Positions 17,920-26,949 of a DNA stretch of 64,000 nt are shown here, in pieces. The notes beneath the pieces were generated by a model. It was not told the DNA's origin, made no database searches, and saw nothing but the letters and a program-made list of their open reading frames with translations. The stretch comes from Alphaproteobacteria bacterium (GTDB lineage: Bacteria; Pseudomonadota; Alphaproteobacteria; Caulobacterales; Aquidulcibacteraceae), in NCBI GenBank assembly GCA_027485915.1, contig JAIXQA010000075.1, positions 120,431 through 184,430 of the forward strand, given 5' to 3'. Made by a program: the position numbers and the translations under genes. Position 1 is the stretch's first letter. Each line of letters opens with the position of its first letter.

Positions 17920-18852
17920 TCAATCAAACAGCTTCGAGACGCTTTCTTCATTCGCGATCCGGCGGATGGCTTCGCCGATCAGGGGCGCGACGGAGACGCA
18001 GCGGACTTTGCTGGATTTCGAGAATTTGTCGCCATGGTCGATGGAGTTGGACACCACCAATTCTTTCAAGGCTGACGCATCAACGCGGTCAAACGCCCCG
18101 CCAGACATGACGCCATGCGCCACATAGGCTGAAACCGAGGCAGCGCCCTTATTCATCATGGCGGCAGCTGCATTGCATAGGGTACCTGCCGAATCCACAA
18201 TATCGTCAAACAGGATGCAGGCGCGGCCAGAGACATCGCCGATGATGTTCATGACTTCGCTTTCGCCAGCGCGCTCACGCCGTTTATCAACGATGGCAAG
18301 GTCAGCGCCTAAGCGATTGGCCAAGGCACGGGCGCGAACCACGCCGCCGACGTCTGGCGACACAATCATTAGATCATCGGTCTTATAGTTGCGGCGAATA
18401 TCTTGCTCCATCGTATTGGTGATGAAGAGATTATCAGTTGGAATATCAAAGAAGCCTTGGATTTGGCCGGCGTGTAATTCCATGGTTAACACGCGGTCTG
18501 CGCCTGCTGTGGTGACGAGATTGGCGACCAACTTTGCAGAAATCGGTGTGCGGCCGCCGGTTTTCCGGTCCTGCCGGGCATAGCCGAAATAGGGCAAAAC
18601 GGCAGTGATGCGGCGCGCTGAGGCACGGCGCAAAGCGTCCATACAGATCAGCAATTCCATCAAATGGTCATTGGCTGGCGCGCTGGTGGACTGAATGATG
18701 AAGACGTCTTCGCCGCGCACATTTTCATCAATGGTCGCGAAAATCTCATTATCGGCAAAGCGGCGCACTTGGGCGCGCGTGAGTGGCACATCGAGATAAT
18801 CGGCAATGGAGGATGCCAAGGGTTGATTGGCGTTGCCAGCAAGCAATTTCAT
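17920..18852 (-). CDS. prs: Ribose-phosphate pyrophosphokinase (PRPP synthetase)
   Basis: Makes PRPP from ribose 5-phosphate and ATP, feeding nucleotide, His and Trp synthesis. 310 aa from the ATG at 18852 ([20 protein letters not shown]); the track start nine codons earlier lacks family support. Marks are [43 protein letters not shown], the metal site [19 protein letters not shown] and the PRPP loop [12 protein letters not shown], in order, at family length. It forms a minus-strand run with pgeF upstream, about 100 bp apart. Confidence 0.96.
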   Translation of the reverse strand: MKLLAGNANQPLASSIADYLDVPLTRAQVRRFADNEIFATIDENVRGEDVFIIQSTSAPANDHLMELLICMDALRRASARRITAVLPYFGYARQDRKTGGRTPISAKLVANLVTTAGADRVLTMELHAGQIQGFFDIPTDNLFITNTMEQDIRRNYKTDDLMIVSPDVGGVVRARALANRLGADLAIVDKRRERAGESEVMNIIGDVSGRACILFDDIVDSAGTLCNAAAAMMNKGAASVSAYVAHGVMSGGAFDRVDASALKELVVSNSIDHGDKFSKSSKVRCVSVAPLIGEAIRRIANEESVSKLFD

Positions 18853-18954
18853 GATGATCGATCCCCGTCCAAACGCCAATCCGCCTCAAATGGTACGCGA
18901 TTGCCTGAGCGGTCGATTAAGCAGAGAGCGGCCCGCGCGCAACCCTTTATGGTG

Positions 18955-19782
18955 CTATCGAACGATACGAATGGCAGACAAATTTCGTCCGTAGTCGGCC
19001 TCACCCGCCAGATTGCGGCGGCGATTTGAAAAGAAGCGGGATTCTTCGGCACACGTGTCCTGCGGCAGCACATCAACCGCGCCCAAGCCTGCGGCCCGTA
19101 AGCGTGCTGCGCAATAACGCTTCAAGTCAAAGAGAGAGCGATCGTCTTTGCCGGGGATGAAGAATCGCTCGTTTGCGCCATCAGCCTGAACAAAGGTTGC
19201 CACAAACTCTGGGCCAACTTCATAACTGGCTTGCGCGATGCAGGGACCTACTGCAGCAACGATGCGGGAAGGGGAGCCACCAAGCTTCACCATTTTGGCA
19301 ATCGTCGCTTCTAGGATGCCGCCAATCGCGCCCTTCCAACCTGCATGGGCCGCCGCCACAATTCGCGCTGCAGGGTCTGCAAACAGAATGGGCGCACAAT
19401 CAGCTGTTAGGACCGAAGGGGCAATTGAGGGACAGCGGGTCACCAAGGCGTCCACTTGTGGGCGCTCTCCTTGGAAGGGGCCATCCACCATCAATGCGTC
19501 CGCCCCATGGACTTGGTAGGCCGACAAAAGGCGGTCGGGTGAAACCCCAATGTGGCTGGCGATGCGGCGACGGTTTTCCGCGACATTAGCCGGATCATCG
19601 TTGGAGCCAGGGCCAGAATTCAGGCTCTCATAAATTCCGGAAGAAACCCCACCCACGCGACCATAAAAGCCATGTTCGAACCCTGCCAACTGCGATAGCA
19701 TGGCGGAACGGACAGGTGCGAGCGCAAAGATCGCGTCTTCGGATGCGGATTTAGGGCTAAGTGTTGCGGCGACGTCTGACAT
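18955..19782 (-). CDS. pgeF: Laccase-domain (YfiH/PgeF) peptidoglycan editing factor
   Basis: 275 aa. DUF152 motifs are intact: YQVHGADAL, LTADCAPILF, AAAHAGWKGAIGGIL and the late VGPCI. The His, Cys and His of these motifs form the metal/active site. E. coli YfiH (PgeF) prevents mis-incorporated amino acids in muropeptides; other members are purine nucleoside hydrolases. The ATG at 19782 lies 6 bp after the stop of the upstream methyltransferase gene, and the lgt, methyltransferase, pgeF order is common in alphaproteobacteria. Confidence 0.9.
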   Translation of the reverse strand: MSDVAATLSPKSASEDAIFALAPVRSAMLSQLAGFEHGFYGRVGGVSSGIYESLNSGPGSNDDPANVAENRRRIASHIGVSPDRLLSAYQVHGADALMVDGPFQGERPQVDALVTRCPSIAPSVLTADCAPILFADPAARIVAAAHAGWKGAIGGILEATIAKMVKLGGSPSRIVAAVGPCIAQASYEVGPEFVATFVQADGANERFFIPGKDDRSLFDLKRYCAARLRAAGLGAVDVLPQDTCAEESRFFSNRRRNLAGEADYGRNLSAIRIVR

Positions 19783-19788
19783 GGTCGG

Positions 19789-20886
19789 TTAAAGTCCAAT
19801 GGGTGGACCATGGGCGGGGTTGAGGGGAGACTCAAAAGCCACCACATGGAACAGCCCGCCCATATGCGCCTCTCCGATCAGTCTTTCCACACTCTGAGTC
19901 AGGTCAGATTCGCAGTGCGGGTTTGCGCGAATGAGGGCATCGCGACGCGCCTCAATGCCCAGACTTTGCAGGAATTCGCGCTGTGACACCGGTCCAGAGG
20001 TTTTAAGGCCACAGGCTATCGCCAAGGAAATCAACGCAGCAAAGTCAACATGGGCCGTAAGGTCGGCTTCGCCAACATGGTCAAGCGGATGGGTTTTTTG
20101 GTGACGGAATAAGGCTTGGAAGCTATCGCCCGCTTGACCAGTCGGATCGCCATAATCGATGATGAGCGCTCTGCCAGAGGCGAAACGCAGGCGCTGGGCT
20201 ATGGTTTCGACCAATGCTCCCAGTCCAGGGGCCTGCTCACGGACCGCGCCTAAGCCATCTTCAGCACCGGCGCATGCCGGCGCCTCTGGCAAAACTGGCC
20301 CGAGGCCAAAGGTTAGCCGACCGGTTTGATCGACACCCACAAGCTTCTCATGCCAACCTTGTTCGCCCCGCACGAATTGGCGCACCGGTAGGCAGTCTAG
20401 AAACTCATTCGCGATGAGAAAACTATGACCCTGCGGTACGTCGTCGAGGCTCAGGTGCCAAGATGCGGCGGTGGAACCGAGGGCGGTCCGCTGGGCGTCT
20501 CGCAGCGCGGGGTTTGTTTCAACCATATGCAAGTTAAGTGCAGCTATAAATCCCGGCACCTTTTGGCACACGCGCAACATGTCGGCCATCAGGGTGCCCC
20601 GTCCGGGTCCGAGCTCGATTAAATGAAAGGGGGAGGGGCAGCCAAGATCAATCCAGCTTTGCGCGATCCATAATCCAACCAGCTCGCCAAAAATCTGACT
20701 GATTTCGGGGGCGGTAGTAAAGTCCCCGCGGGCACCCAAGGGCAGGCGTGTTGTATAATAGCCAGCTTGGGGATCATAGAGGGCATGGGCCATAAAGGCA
20801 TCGATGCTAATTGGGCCGAAGTTTTCAATCATGGCCGCCAAACGGGTTTCGAGCCCGGTCGCCGGCGCGCGCTCTGGCGGGCTCAC
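19789..20886 (-). CDS. SAM-dependent methyltransferase, NDUFAF7/MidA-like (COG1565)
   Basis: 365 aa. The family opening is there: ISIDAFMAHALYDPQAGYYTTRLPLGARGDFTTAPEISQIFGELVGLW, followed by motif I HLIELGPGRGTLMADMLRV. NDUFAF7 in mitochondria dimethylates an Arg of the complex I subunit NDUFS2. Bacterial homologues, usually placed between lgt and pgeF as here, are likely to act on the matching NuoD subunit, but that is inference. Start is a GTG at 20886, six bases past the lgt stop, with no strong ribosome site. Confidence 0.85.
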   Translation of the reverse strand: MSPPERAPATGLETRLAAMIENFGPISIDAFMAHALYDPQAGYYTTRLPLGARGDFTTAPEISQIFGELVGLWIAQSWIDLGCPSPFHLIELGPGRGTLMADMLRVCQKVPGFIAALNLHMVETNPALRDAQRTALGSTAASWHLSLDDVPQGHSFLIANEFLDCLPVRQFVRGEQGWHEKLVGVDQTGRLTFGLGPVLPEAPACAGAEDGLGAVREQAPGLGALVETIAQRLRFASGRALIIDYGDPTGQAGDSFQALFRHQKTHPLDHVGEADLTAHVDFAALISLAIACGLKTSGPVSQREFLQSLGIEARRDALIRANPHCESDLTQSVERLIGEAHMGGLFHVVAFESPLNPAHGPPIGL

Positions 20887-20891
20887 AAGCT

Positions 20892-21752
20892 TCAGCCCGC
20901 CTGCTCGGGTTTGTCTTTGCCTGCGCGCAGGCTAGCCCAAACAAAGAGGGCAAGGCCAAATGCGACCATGGGGAGAGAATAGAATTCACCATGGGTGAAG
21001 CCGAGGATCAAGGATGCATCGGGCTCGCGGAATTTCTCACCAATCAACCGCGCGACGCCATAGCCGAAAACAAACAAGCCCGCAGCTTGGCCGGGGCGCT
21101 TCAAAATGCCAAAGCGCGCTACCGCAATTTGCAACATGATAAACAGCACGATGCCTTCAAGCGCGGCTTGATAGAGCTGGCTTGGATGTCGGGGCATACT
21201 CAATATGTCCGTCCGGAATATGAAAGCCCAAGGCACATCGGTGACGCGGCCATAGAGTTCTTGATTGATGAAATTCGCCATGCGGCCAAGGAATAAGCCG
21301 ATAGGTGAAACCACGGCTACCGCGTCGCCCAAAGACAGTATGGACTTCTTTCGACCCAATGCTGTGCCAATTACGGCCAAACAGACCCCGATAAAGCCGC
21401 CATGGAAACTCATGCCGCCTTCCCAGACCCGCAAAATTGACATCGGATCCGCCAACATATCCCCTCGATACAGCAGGACATAGCCAATGCGGCCGCCAAA
21501 CAGCACGCCTAGGGTCGCGTAAAACAGGAAGTCATCGATATCTTCCTCATCCAAGGGGGCTTTGGGTCCCCACAGCGCAGGCTTTCTCACCATTTCCACC
21601 ATCAAGCGCCACCCAAGGATCAGGCCTGCTACATAGGCAAGTGCGTACCAGCGCAAGCCAAAGGGGCCAAGCGCAAACCCAAACAGGTCAAACACGGGCA
21701 GTTGAAACACAAAGGGGGAAATATCGGGAAACGGAATAGCCATGTCGATCAT
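20892..21752 (-). CDS. lgt: Prolipoprotein diacylglyceryl transferase
   Basis: Adds diacylglycerol to the lipobox Cys, the first step in lipoprotein maturation, in the inner membrane. 286 aa, seven hydrophobic stretches. The Lgt signature reads GRMANFINQELYGRVTD, with Ala where most have Gly in RxGNF, then FRTDILSMPRHPSQLYQA and the C-terminal FREPDASLILGFTHGEFYSLPM. Start could be the ATG at 21752 or the one at 21743; MAIPFPDISP matches relatives. First gene of the lgt, methyltransferase, pgeF operon. Confidence 0.94.
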   Translation of the reverse strand: MIDMAIPFPDISPFVFQLPVFDLFGFALGPFGLRWYALAYVAGLILGWRLMVEMVRKPALWGPKAPLDEEDIDDFLFYATLGVLFGGRIGYVLLYRGDMLADPMSILRVWEGGMSFHGGFIGVCLAVIGTALGRKKSILSLGDAVAVVSPIGLFLGRMANFINQELYGRVTDVPWAFIFRTDILSMPRHPSQLYQAALEGIVLFIMLQIAVARFGILKRPGQAAGLFVFGYGVARLIGEKFREPDASLILGFTHGEFYSLPMVAFGLALFVWASLRAGKDKPEQAG

Positions 21753-21973
21753 AGAAGGTCTCTAGCAAAAGAGCGGGGGCATATGCAAAGCTTCTCACAA
21801 TCGCAGGCGCGCCCAAAAACAGCAGCAACCTAAAAGGCCTTGGAAAAAGCTAAGATAAACTTCACCGTAACAGCAAAGGTGATCTTAAACACCTTCTGCT
21901 ATGAGACTGCGTCTCGCGCGGGTGATGTAACTTTGTCATAGCGCAACGGGAATAGACCCGCTAGAAGGTCCTC

Positions 21974-22276
21974 ATGCAAACACGAAATCCTTTCCTCGAC
22001 GAATTTTCTAAATTGGCAACCAGCGCCGCGGGTGTGGCGCAAGGTGTGGGTGAAGAGGCCCGCGCGTTCTGGCGCTCGCAAATGGAGCGCATGGTTGTGG
22101 ACATGGATCTGGTGCGGCGCGATGAATTCGACGCGGTGAAAGATCTAGCTGCGGCAGCCCGCGCAGAGGCTGACAGCCTGAAAGCGCGCCTAGATGCGCT
22201 CGAGGCAGCAATCGGTCAGCCTGCGAAAGCAGCAACAAAATCGGCCACGACAAAAAAATCGGCCAAAAGCAGCTAA
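21974..22276 (+). CDS. BMFP / UbiK family accessory factor
   Basis: 100 aa, of which the first 45 form an amphipathic helix (NPFLDEFSKLATSAAGVAQGVGEEARAFWRSQ) and residues 55-85 a coiled coil (EFDAVKDLAAAARAEADSLKARLDALEA). It ends in a Lys/Ser/Thr-rich tail. This is the BMFP (DUF526, YqiC) layout. In E. coli UbiK helps ubiquinone synthesis through contact with lipids and UbiJ. The exact role in this species is not known. ATG at 21974 with AGAAGG upstream. The 220 bp before it show no recognisable element beyond AT-rich sequence. Confidence 0.8.
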   Translation: MQTRNPFLDEFSKLATSAAGVAQGVGEEARAFWRSQMERMVVDMDLVRRDEFDAVKDLAAAARAEADSLKARLDALEAAIGQPAKAATKSATTKKSAKSS

Positions 22277-22284
22277 AAGCGTTG

Positions 22285-22339
22285 GCGCACCGCTTGCAGC
22301 GCGCGCCATTCCCGCCAACCATGCCCAATAGCGGTGCGC
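22285..22339. repeat. 10-bp perfect inverted repeat with long spacer
   Basis: GCGCACCGCT at 22285-22294 and AGCGGTGCGC at 22330-22339 are exact inverted copies around a 35-nt spacer that itself contains GCGCGC. There is no T run after it, so it is a poor terminator. It lies between the ubiK-like and ybjN-like genes and could be an RNA hairpin or a protein site. Confidence 0.5.
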
Positions 22340-22381
22340 GATTCGCGTGCCGTTTGTAAGCGAACCACCGTGGAGGTTACC

Positions 22382-22891
22382 ATGGACCGCCAATTTACGC
22401 TTCGTGACGAAGATCTATTCGAAGATGCGGATACGCTCGATACGGTTGAAGCCGTACTTGCCGCAGATTCTAAGGCTTATGAGCGCCTAGACGAAGAAAT
22501 CCACTTCGCCGCATCCATGACTTATTGTGATCTGCATGGGATCTTTATTGCCCGCGAAGACGCGCCTTCTTTGGCGCTCAGTCTGATTTTTGACTTGAAG
22601 GCCCCACGCATGCGGCGCGGCGATATTGCGTCGCTGCTAGCTTTGTTGAACGAAGCACTTTGGTTGGGTCATTTTGAGCTATCATCTGACGATAACGCAT
22701 TGTCGTGGCGGGCAGTGGTGCCCTTGATTGGCCGCGACACGCCTGAGCCTGCCGAAGTGGCCGCCATTCTGGCAGCGGGTGTCGAAGCCTGCGAGCGGTT
22801 TTATCCAGCTTTCAACTTCTTGCTTTGGGCCGGTAAAACCCCAGAAGAGGCCGCCCAAGCCGCTTTGTTTGAGACTGCCGGAGAGGCTTAA
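22382..22891 (+). CDS. YbjN domain-containing protein
   Basis: 169 aa from the ATG at 22382, preceded by CCGTGGAGGTTACC; the track start 16 codons earlier is in the hairpin. Acidic protein with a chaperone-like YbjN fold: CDLHGIFIAREDAPSLALSLIFDLK, LLALLNEALWLGHFEL and FYPAFNFLLWAGKTPEEA. These are the words of the alphaproteobacterial YbjN family, which always sits in front of proC. Distantly related to type III secretion chaperones; the E. coli protein affects motility and stress. Function unknown. Five bp from proC, so one operon. Confidence 0.85.
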   Translation: MDRQFTLRDEDLFEDADTLDTVEAVLAADSKAYERLDEEIHFAASMTYCDLHGIFIAREDAPSLALSLIFDLKAPRMRRGDIASLLALLNEALWLGHFELSSDDNALSWRAVVPLIGRDTPEPAEVAAILAAGVEACERFYPAFNFLLWAGKTPEEAAQAALFETAGEA

Positions 22892-22896
22892 GCTTT

Positions 22897-23703
22897 ATGA
22901 AAAAGAGAATCGCGCTTGTCGGCGGTGGCCGGATGGGCGGTGCCATGTTGCGCGGATGGGCCCCAATGGCCGATGCGTTCGATTTGGTGGTGTTTGAACC
23001 CTTCCCGTCGGCGGAAGTGATAGAAATTGTCACATACAATCAATGGGACTTGAATCCAGACCCAGCCCAAAGCGCGACCTTTGACTGTGTTGTTTTGGGC
23101 ATCAAGCCGCAACTTTTTGTGGCTGTTGGCGACCAAACCATCAAGCATTTGGTCGGTGAGGCAACCCTTGTGCTTTCTATTATGGCAGGGATCGGCACTG
23201 CCAAAATCGCCGAAGTGCTTGATGCCACGCACGTGATCCGCGCGATGCCCAATACGCCTGGCCAAATTGGCAAAGGTGTGACGGCCTATTGGAATAGCCC
23301 AACAATTCCCGCAGAAGCCGAGGCTTTGGCCGTTTCCCTGTTGCGCCCGCTTGGCACGGTTGAAAAGCTGCAAAGCGAGAAACAGATGGATGCGGTCACC
23401 GCTGTTTCGGGCTCTGGCCCCGCTTACGTGTTTCTCTTGGCCGAGGCCATGGCAGCAGCAGGCGAAGCTGAAGGGCTAGAGCGGGGCCTGGCAGAGCGCC
23501 TGGCTTGGCAGACGGTGATTGGTGCCGCAGCCCTGATGGAAGAGACCGGTCACAATCCACAAGATTTGCGTCGTGCTGTTACAAGTCCTGAGGGCACAAC
23601 TGCAGCTGCCACAGACGCTTTGACGGCAGGTGGTGGCATTATCACCTTGGTACGGCGAGCTGTTGAGGCGGCAATTCATCGGTCCCGTCAATTGGGTAAG
23701 TAG
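22897..23703 (+). CDS. proC: Pyrroline-5-carboxylate reductase
   Basis: Last step of proline synthesis. 268 aa. An N-terminal NAD(P)-binding Rossmann motif ALVGGGRMGGAML, then GIKPQ, HVIRAMPNTP, AVSGSGPAYVFLLAEAM and TSPEGTTAAATDAL (usually TSPGGTT, so one Gly-to-Glu change in the C-terminal signature). ATG at 22897 five bases after ybjN-like. Length matches the family. A TetR gene follows at 32 bp. Confidence 0.94.
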   Translation: MKKRIALVGGGRMGGAMLRGWAPMADAFDLVVFEPFPSAEVIEIVTYNQWDLNPDPAQSATFDCVVLGIKPQLFVAVGDQTIKHLVGEATLVLSIMAGIGTAKIAEVLDATHVIRAMPNTPGQIGKGVTAYWNSPTIPAEAEALAVSLLRPLGTVEKLQSEKQMDAVTAVSGSGPAYVFLLAEAMAAAGEAEGLERGLAERLAWQTVIGAAALMEETGHNPQDLRRAVTSPEGTTAAATDALTAGGGIITLVRRAVEAAIHRSRQLGK

Positions 23704-23735
23704 CCGAGTGGCCAACTCCACCCTATATTCCAGGT

Positions 23736-24404
23736 ATGACCTACGCTAACACCCATTCGAACGCGTCCATCTTGACGGCTTTAGGCGAAGCTGCATTGGC
23801 GCTATGTGCCGAAAAATCATGGGCTGACGTGAGTTTGGTAAGCCTATGCAAAGAGGCAGGACTGAAGCTCGCGGCATGTGCTGAAGCCGGGATCACGCGA
23901 TTTACCATTGCCGAATATCTCGACCAAAGGCTCGATCACGCCATGTTGACCGCTATATCTGACTTGGACGCCGATGCGCCAAGCCGGGATCAGCTGTTTG
24001 ATGTTTTGATGGCACGTTTTGATACGATGGCCGACAATCGGGCGGCATGGGTCTCGATCCTAGCAGCCGATCTCGCAGAGCCTGCCGCAGCCCTTGCCCG
24101 CGCCGCCCGCCGTCTGCGCACGGCAGGATTGGCGTTAGAAGCGGTTGGAATCTCCTCCACGAGCCTTAAATCTAGCGCCCGCGTGGTGGGGCTTGCCCGG
24201 CGCCTACGCAAAATCGAAACGCTTTGGCTGAAGGATGACGCGGACCTGTCAAAGACCATGGCAGGCCTAGATCAGACCTTGCGCGAGAGCGAGGAGTGGC
24301 TCGCACGTGGTGAAAAGCTTGCTGACATTTTAAAGTCTGCGTCGCATCGTTTTACCCGCCCTAAAGCGGCAGCCGCACACTCACCCGAAGACCCCCAAGG
24401 TTAG
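23736..24404 (+). CDS. TetR/COQ9-like regulator
   Basis: 222 aa. Residues 12-60 look like a degenerate TetR helix-turn-helix (ALGEAALALCAEKSWADVSLVSLCKEAGL) whose recognition helix is unusual. RDQLFDVLMARFDTMADNRAAWVSIL matches the COQ9-like C-terminal wording seen in the alphaproteobacterial protein that follows ybjN and proC. It might be a DNA-binding regulator or a lipid-binding COQ9-type protein; I cannot decide. The last 44 bp overlap the end of the convergent histidine kinase gene. Confidence 0.65.
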   Translation: MTYANTHSNASILTALGEAALALCAEKSWADVSLVSLCKEAGLKLAACAEAGITRFTIAEYLDQRLDHAMLTAISDLDADAPSRDQLFDVLMARFDTMADNRAAWVSILAADLAEPAAALARAARRLRTAGLALEAVGISSTSLKSSARVVGLARRLRKIETLWLKDDADLSKTMAGLDQTLRESEEWLARGEKLADILKSASHRFTRPKAAAAHSPEDPQG

Positions 24405-25674
24405 ACCTCGATAGCACGAGACTACCACCATGCGAGCGGGCAGCGTCAGAGGCCAGTGCGAGGCCTAAACCCACACCTTTGCGATTTTGATTGCGGGCAG
24501 GATCAAGCCTCGAGAAGGGCTTCAGCGCCTCTTCATAACTTTCCGGCGCAATACCTGGCCCATCGTCATCGACATAGATATAGACAGCATCCTCGCTCTG
24601 CGACGAACTAAGCACCACCGTCTTCCCAAAGGAGAGGGCATTCTCAACAAGGTTAGAGAGGCAGCGCTTCAAGGCAATTGGGCGGCCTGAGGTAGGCAGA
24701 CTGTCTGCAAGGCCAGAGCCATCAATTTCCCGACCGGCTCGGGCCGCATCTTGGATGACAGCGCGCGCAATTTCCGCAAGGTCTAGGGCTTCAGGCTCTT
24801 CTGACCATTGGCCTTGGGCAAAGGCCAAATATTCTTCCAACATGCCCTCCATCTCAACAATGTCTTTGCGGGCTTCATCGATATCGCTGGAAGGTGGCAT
24901 CATGGCCAATTGCAATTTGAGCCGGGTCAATGGGGTGCGCAAATCATGGCTGACCCCGGCAAGCAAATTTGTGCGCTGTTCAATATGGCGTTGAATGCGA
25001 CCGCGCATCTGAAGGAAGGCTAAAGTCGCGCGGCGCACTTCTGCTGAGCCTGCAGGCTTTAAGCTCACATTTTCCCCGCGTCCAAATCGGTCAGCGGCAT
25101 CAGCCAAGCGCTCCATCGGGCGGACTTGGTTGCGGATGAAGAGGACAGAGACCGTGGCCAAAAGAATGGTCGCCCCAGCCAGCCACAGGATGAAGATACC
25201 GCCGGTGGAGGCAAAAACCCGGTCGCGATAGGCCAGAAAGCGAAGCACACCACCAGGAACCTCCACCCTGATGTCGACATAGTCTGGATAGCGCGTCGTA
25301 TCGAACCAGAATTTTTGCCGCAACGACCCGGAGAGGGCCCGACGCAAGGTCCGGTCAAAAGCAGGGATAACAGCTAAGCGTTCTCGCTCAGGCAATTTGG
25401 CTTGTTTCTGGAGTGCAACCGAAAGGCGTAAGTCGGCCCGCGCATAGCGCGTAATGGCTGCCAAATTTTCCGGCGTTGGATTGTCGGCATAAAGCTGGGT
25501 GACAAGGGCAACATCGCCCGCTGCCCCTTCACTCAAGCGTCGGCTAACCTGTTCCCAATGCAAATCAAAGAATAAATAGGTCACGACCATTTGCATGATC
25601 GCCACCGGTAAGACGATGATAAGGAGCGAGCGGGCAAAGAGGCCGCGCGGGATCAGCGCCTTTAGGTCCATCAT
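24361..25674 (-). CDS. Sensor histidine kinase, EnvZ-like
   Basis: 437 aa. Membrane segment at about residues 13-32, a periplasmic sensor part, a second helix near residue 160-180 (GGIFILWLAGATILLATVSVLFI), and a HAMP (NQVRPMERLADAADRFGRGE). The H-box is AGVSHDLRTPLTRLKLQL and the ATPase has N (LSNLVENALSFGK), G1 (VDDDGPGI) and G2 (GVGLGLALA) boxes, all intact. It follows the OmpR-type response regulator gene by 24 bp and so is its likely partner. EnvZ-like kinases of this form sense envelope or osmotic stress. Signal unknown. Confidence 0.9.
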   Translation of the reverse strand: MMDLKALIPRGLFARSLLIIVLPVAIMQMVVTYLFFDLHWEQVSRRLSEGAAGDVALVTQLYADNPTPENLAAITRYARADLRLSVALQKQAKLPERERLAVIPAFDRTLRRALSGSLRQKFWFDTTRYPDYVDIRVEVPGGVLRFLAYRDRVFASTGGIFILWLAGATILLATVSVLFIRNQVRPMERLADAADRFGRGENVSLKPAGSAEVRRATLAFLQMRGRIQRHIEQRTNLLAGVSHDLRTPLTRLKLQLAMMPPSSDIDEARKDIVEMEGMLEEYLAFAQGQWSEEPEALDLAEIARAVIQDAARAGREIDGSGLADSLPTSGRPIALKRCLSNLVENALSFGKTVVLSSSQSEDAVYIYVDDDGPGIAPESYEEALKPFSRLDPARNQNRKGVGLGLALASDAARSHGGSLVLSRSNLGGLRVSVRLPL

Positions 25675-25698
25675 AAGCGACCTTCCAGCAAATGAGCA

Positions 25699-26394
25699 CT
25701 ACGCATCATGCATCAACCGATAGCCGAGACCGCGCACGGTTTGCAGATAGTGCGGCTCGGCCGGATCATCTTCGAGCTTCCGGCGTAGACGCGTGACTTG
25801 CACATCGATGGATCGCTCCACGGTGACGCCGGCTTTGCGTGCCAATTCTTCGCGGGTGATCGTAGCCCCTGGTCTTGCTGCCAAAGCGGCTAAAAGATCT
25901 TTTTCGGCATCTGTCAGGCGCACTAAAATGCCATCGCGCCGAAGCTCGCCCTTGGTGGTATTCCAAGTCGCCGCGCCCAAAAGCAGTACGTCCGCAGCTG
26001 GGGCAGGCCGGGCACGTTTGAGAATTGCAGCTACACGCAACGCCAGTTCTTCGGGTTCAAACGGTTTACCCAGATAATCATCGGCACCCGCGGTAAGGCC
26101 TTCAATTCGGTGACTGGGGTCGCCTAATGCGGTCAGAAGGATGATCGGCGTATCGCGCTCGCCTCGCACAGAACGCGTAAGCGAGACGCCATCTTCGCCG
26201 GGCATCATCACGTCCAAAATGACCAGATCAAACATCAAAGCATCCATTAATTTGCGGGCGCTCACGGCGTCGTGGGCTTCGGTCACCGAATAACCAAGGC
26301 CGCTGAGGTAACGCTTCAATAGGCTGCGAATGCGATCGTCATCATCAACGACGAGCAAATGGGCTGGATGATCGGCTTGAGCGCGGGGGGGCAT
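25699..26394 (-). CDS. OmpR-family response regulator, PetR-like
   Basis: 231 aa. Receiver with acidic pair DDDD, phospho-acceptor Asp in VILDVMMPGEDG, and K in GKPFEPEEL, then an OmpR winged helix (LTDAEKDLLAALAARPGATITREELARKA, RSIDVQVTRLRRKLEDDPAEPHYLQTVRGLGYRL). The MarR gene immediately upstream ends one base before this start, and the kinase follows. In Rhodobacter capsulatus a MarR-like PetP and an OmpR-like PetR are co-transcribed and required for the bc1 complex; this pair has the same order. The orthology is inference. Confidence 0.9.
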   Translation of the reverse strand: MPPRAQADHPAHLLVVDDDDRIRSLLKRYLSGLGYSVTEAHDAVSARKLMDALMFDLVILDVMMPGEDGVSLTRSVRGERDTPIILLTALGDPSHRIEGLTAGADDYLGKPFEPEELALRVAAILKRARPAPAADVLLLGAATWNTTKGELRRDGILVRLTDAEKDLLAALAARPGATITREELARKAGVTVERSIDVQVTRLRRKLEDDPAEPHYLQTVRGLGYRLMHDA

Positions 26395-26949
26395 TTAAGG
26401 GGCTCTATTCGGTTTGGAGGTTGGTGTTGCCCCAGCTAGAGGGGGCGGAGTAAGACCTGCCGACGACTCAGTTAGGGTTGAAAGAACTTTGTCGCATCCA
26501 GCCACAGCCTCACTCCCCGCAAGGCGGTAAGCAGCGGCCAATCGCGTGCGCATCGCCAAGGCCAATTCGGTTGCCACGGCGCCACCTTCACCTGTCAATT
26601 GAACAATCTTGCGCCGTCCATCCCGCTTGTCCTCTTTACGGCTCAACCAAGCGCGCGCCTCCAGTCCATCCAAGGTTTTCAGCATGACTTGTTTGCTTAG
26701 TCCAAGTTCGGCTGCAAGTTTGAGGACAGGCAGGGGATGGCCCAAAAGCTCGCATAAGCAACGTACTTCGGCCCAAGTAAGCGCATGCTGTCGGCGCTGT
26801 TCTTCAGTTGCGGCTTTGAGAAAATCCCCAGCCTTGAAAATTAAGGACACCCCAAGGTCGAGTTCGTCTTCACGCAAATACAGACGCGGCCCCCCTGCGG
26901 CAGGGCTGCTTGATCTAGCAAATGCATTCGGTAAGGTGTTGACAGTCAT
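26395..26949 (-). CDS. MarR family regulator, PetP-like
   Basis: 184 aa. Winged helix of MarR type: LTWAEVRCLCELLGHPLPVLKLAAELGLSKQVMLKTLDGLEARAWLSRKEDKRDGRRKIVQLT. About 25 disordered residues precede it, and a Pro/Thr-rich tail follows. It sits directly before an OmpR-type regulator, the petP-petR arrangement. Divergent from ilvE with roughly 95 bp between start codons. The role of PetP is unclear even in the model species. Confidence 0.85.
   Translation of the reverse strand: MTVNTLPNAFARSSSPAAGGPRLYLREDELDLGVSLIFKAGDFLKAATEEQRRQHALTWAEVRCLCELLGHPLPVLKLAAELGLSKQVMLKTLDGLEARAWLSRKEDKRDGRRKIVQLTGEGGAVATELALAMRTRLAAAYRLAGSEAVAGCDKVLSTLTESSAGLTPPPLAGATPTSKPNRAP

Noticed and set aside
19665-19700. 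GTTCGAACCC, like a tRNA T-loop
   Set aside because: It lies inside pgeF and encodes the conserved GFEHG; no acceptor or anticodon stem can be built around it.
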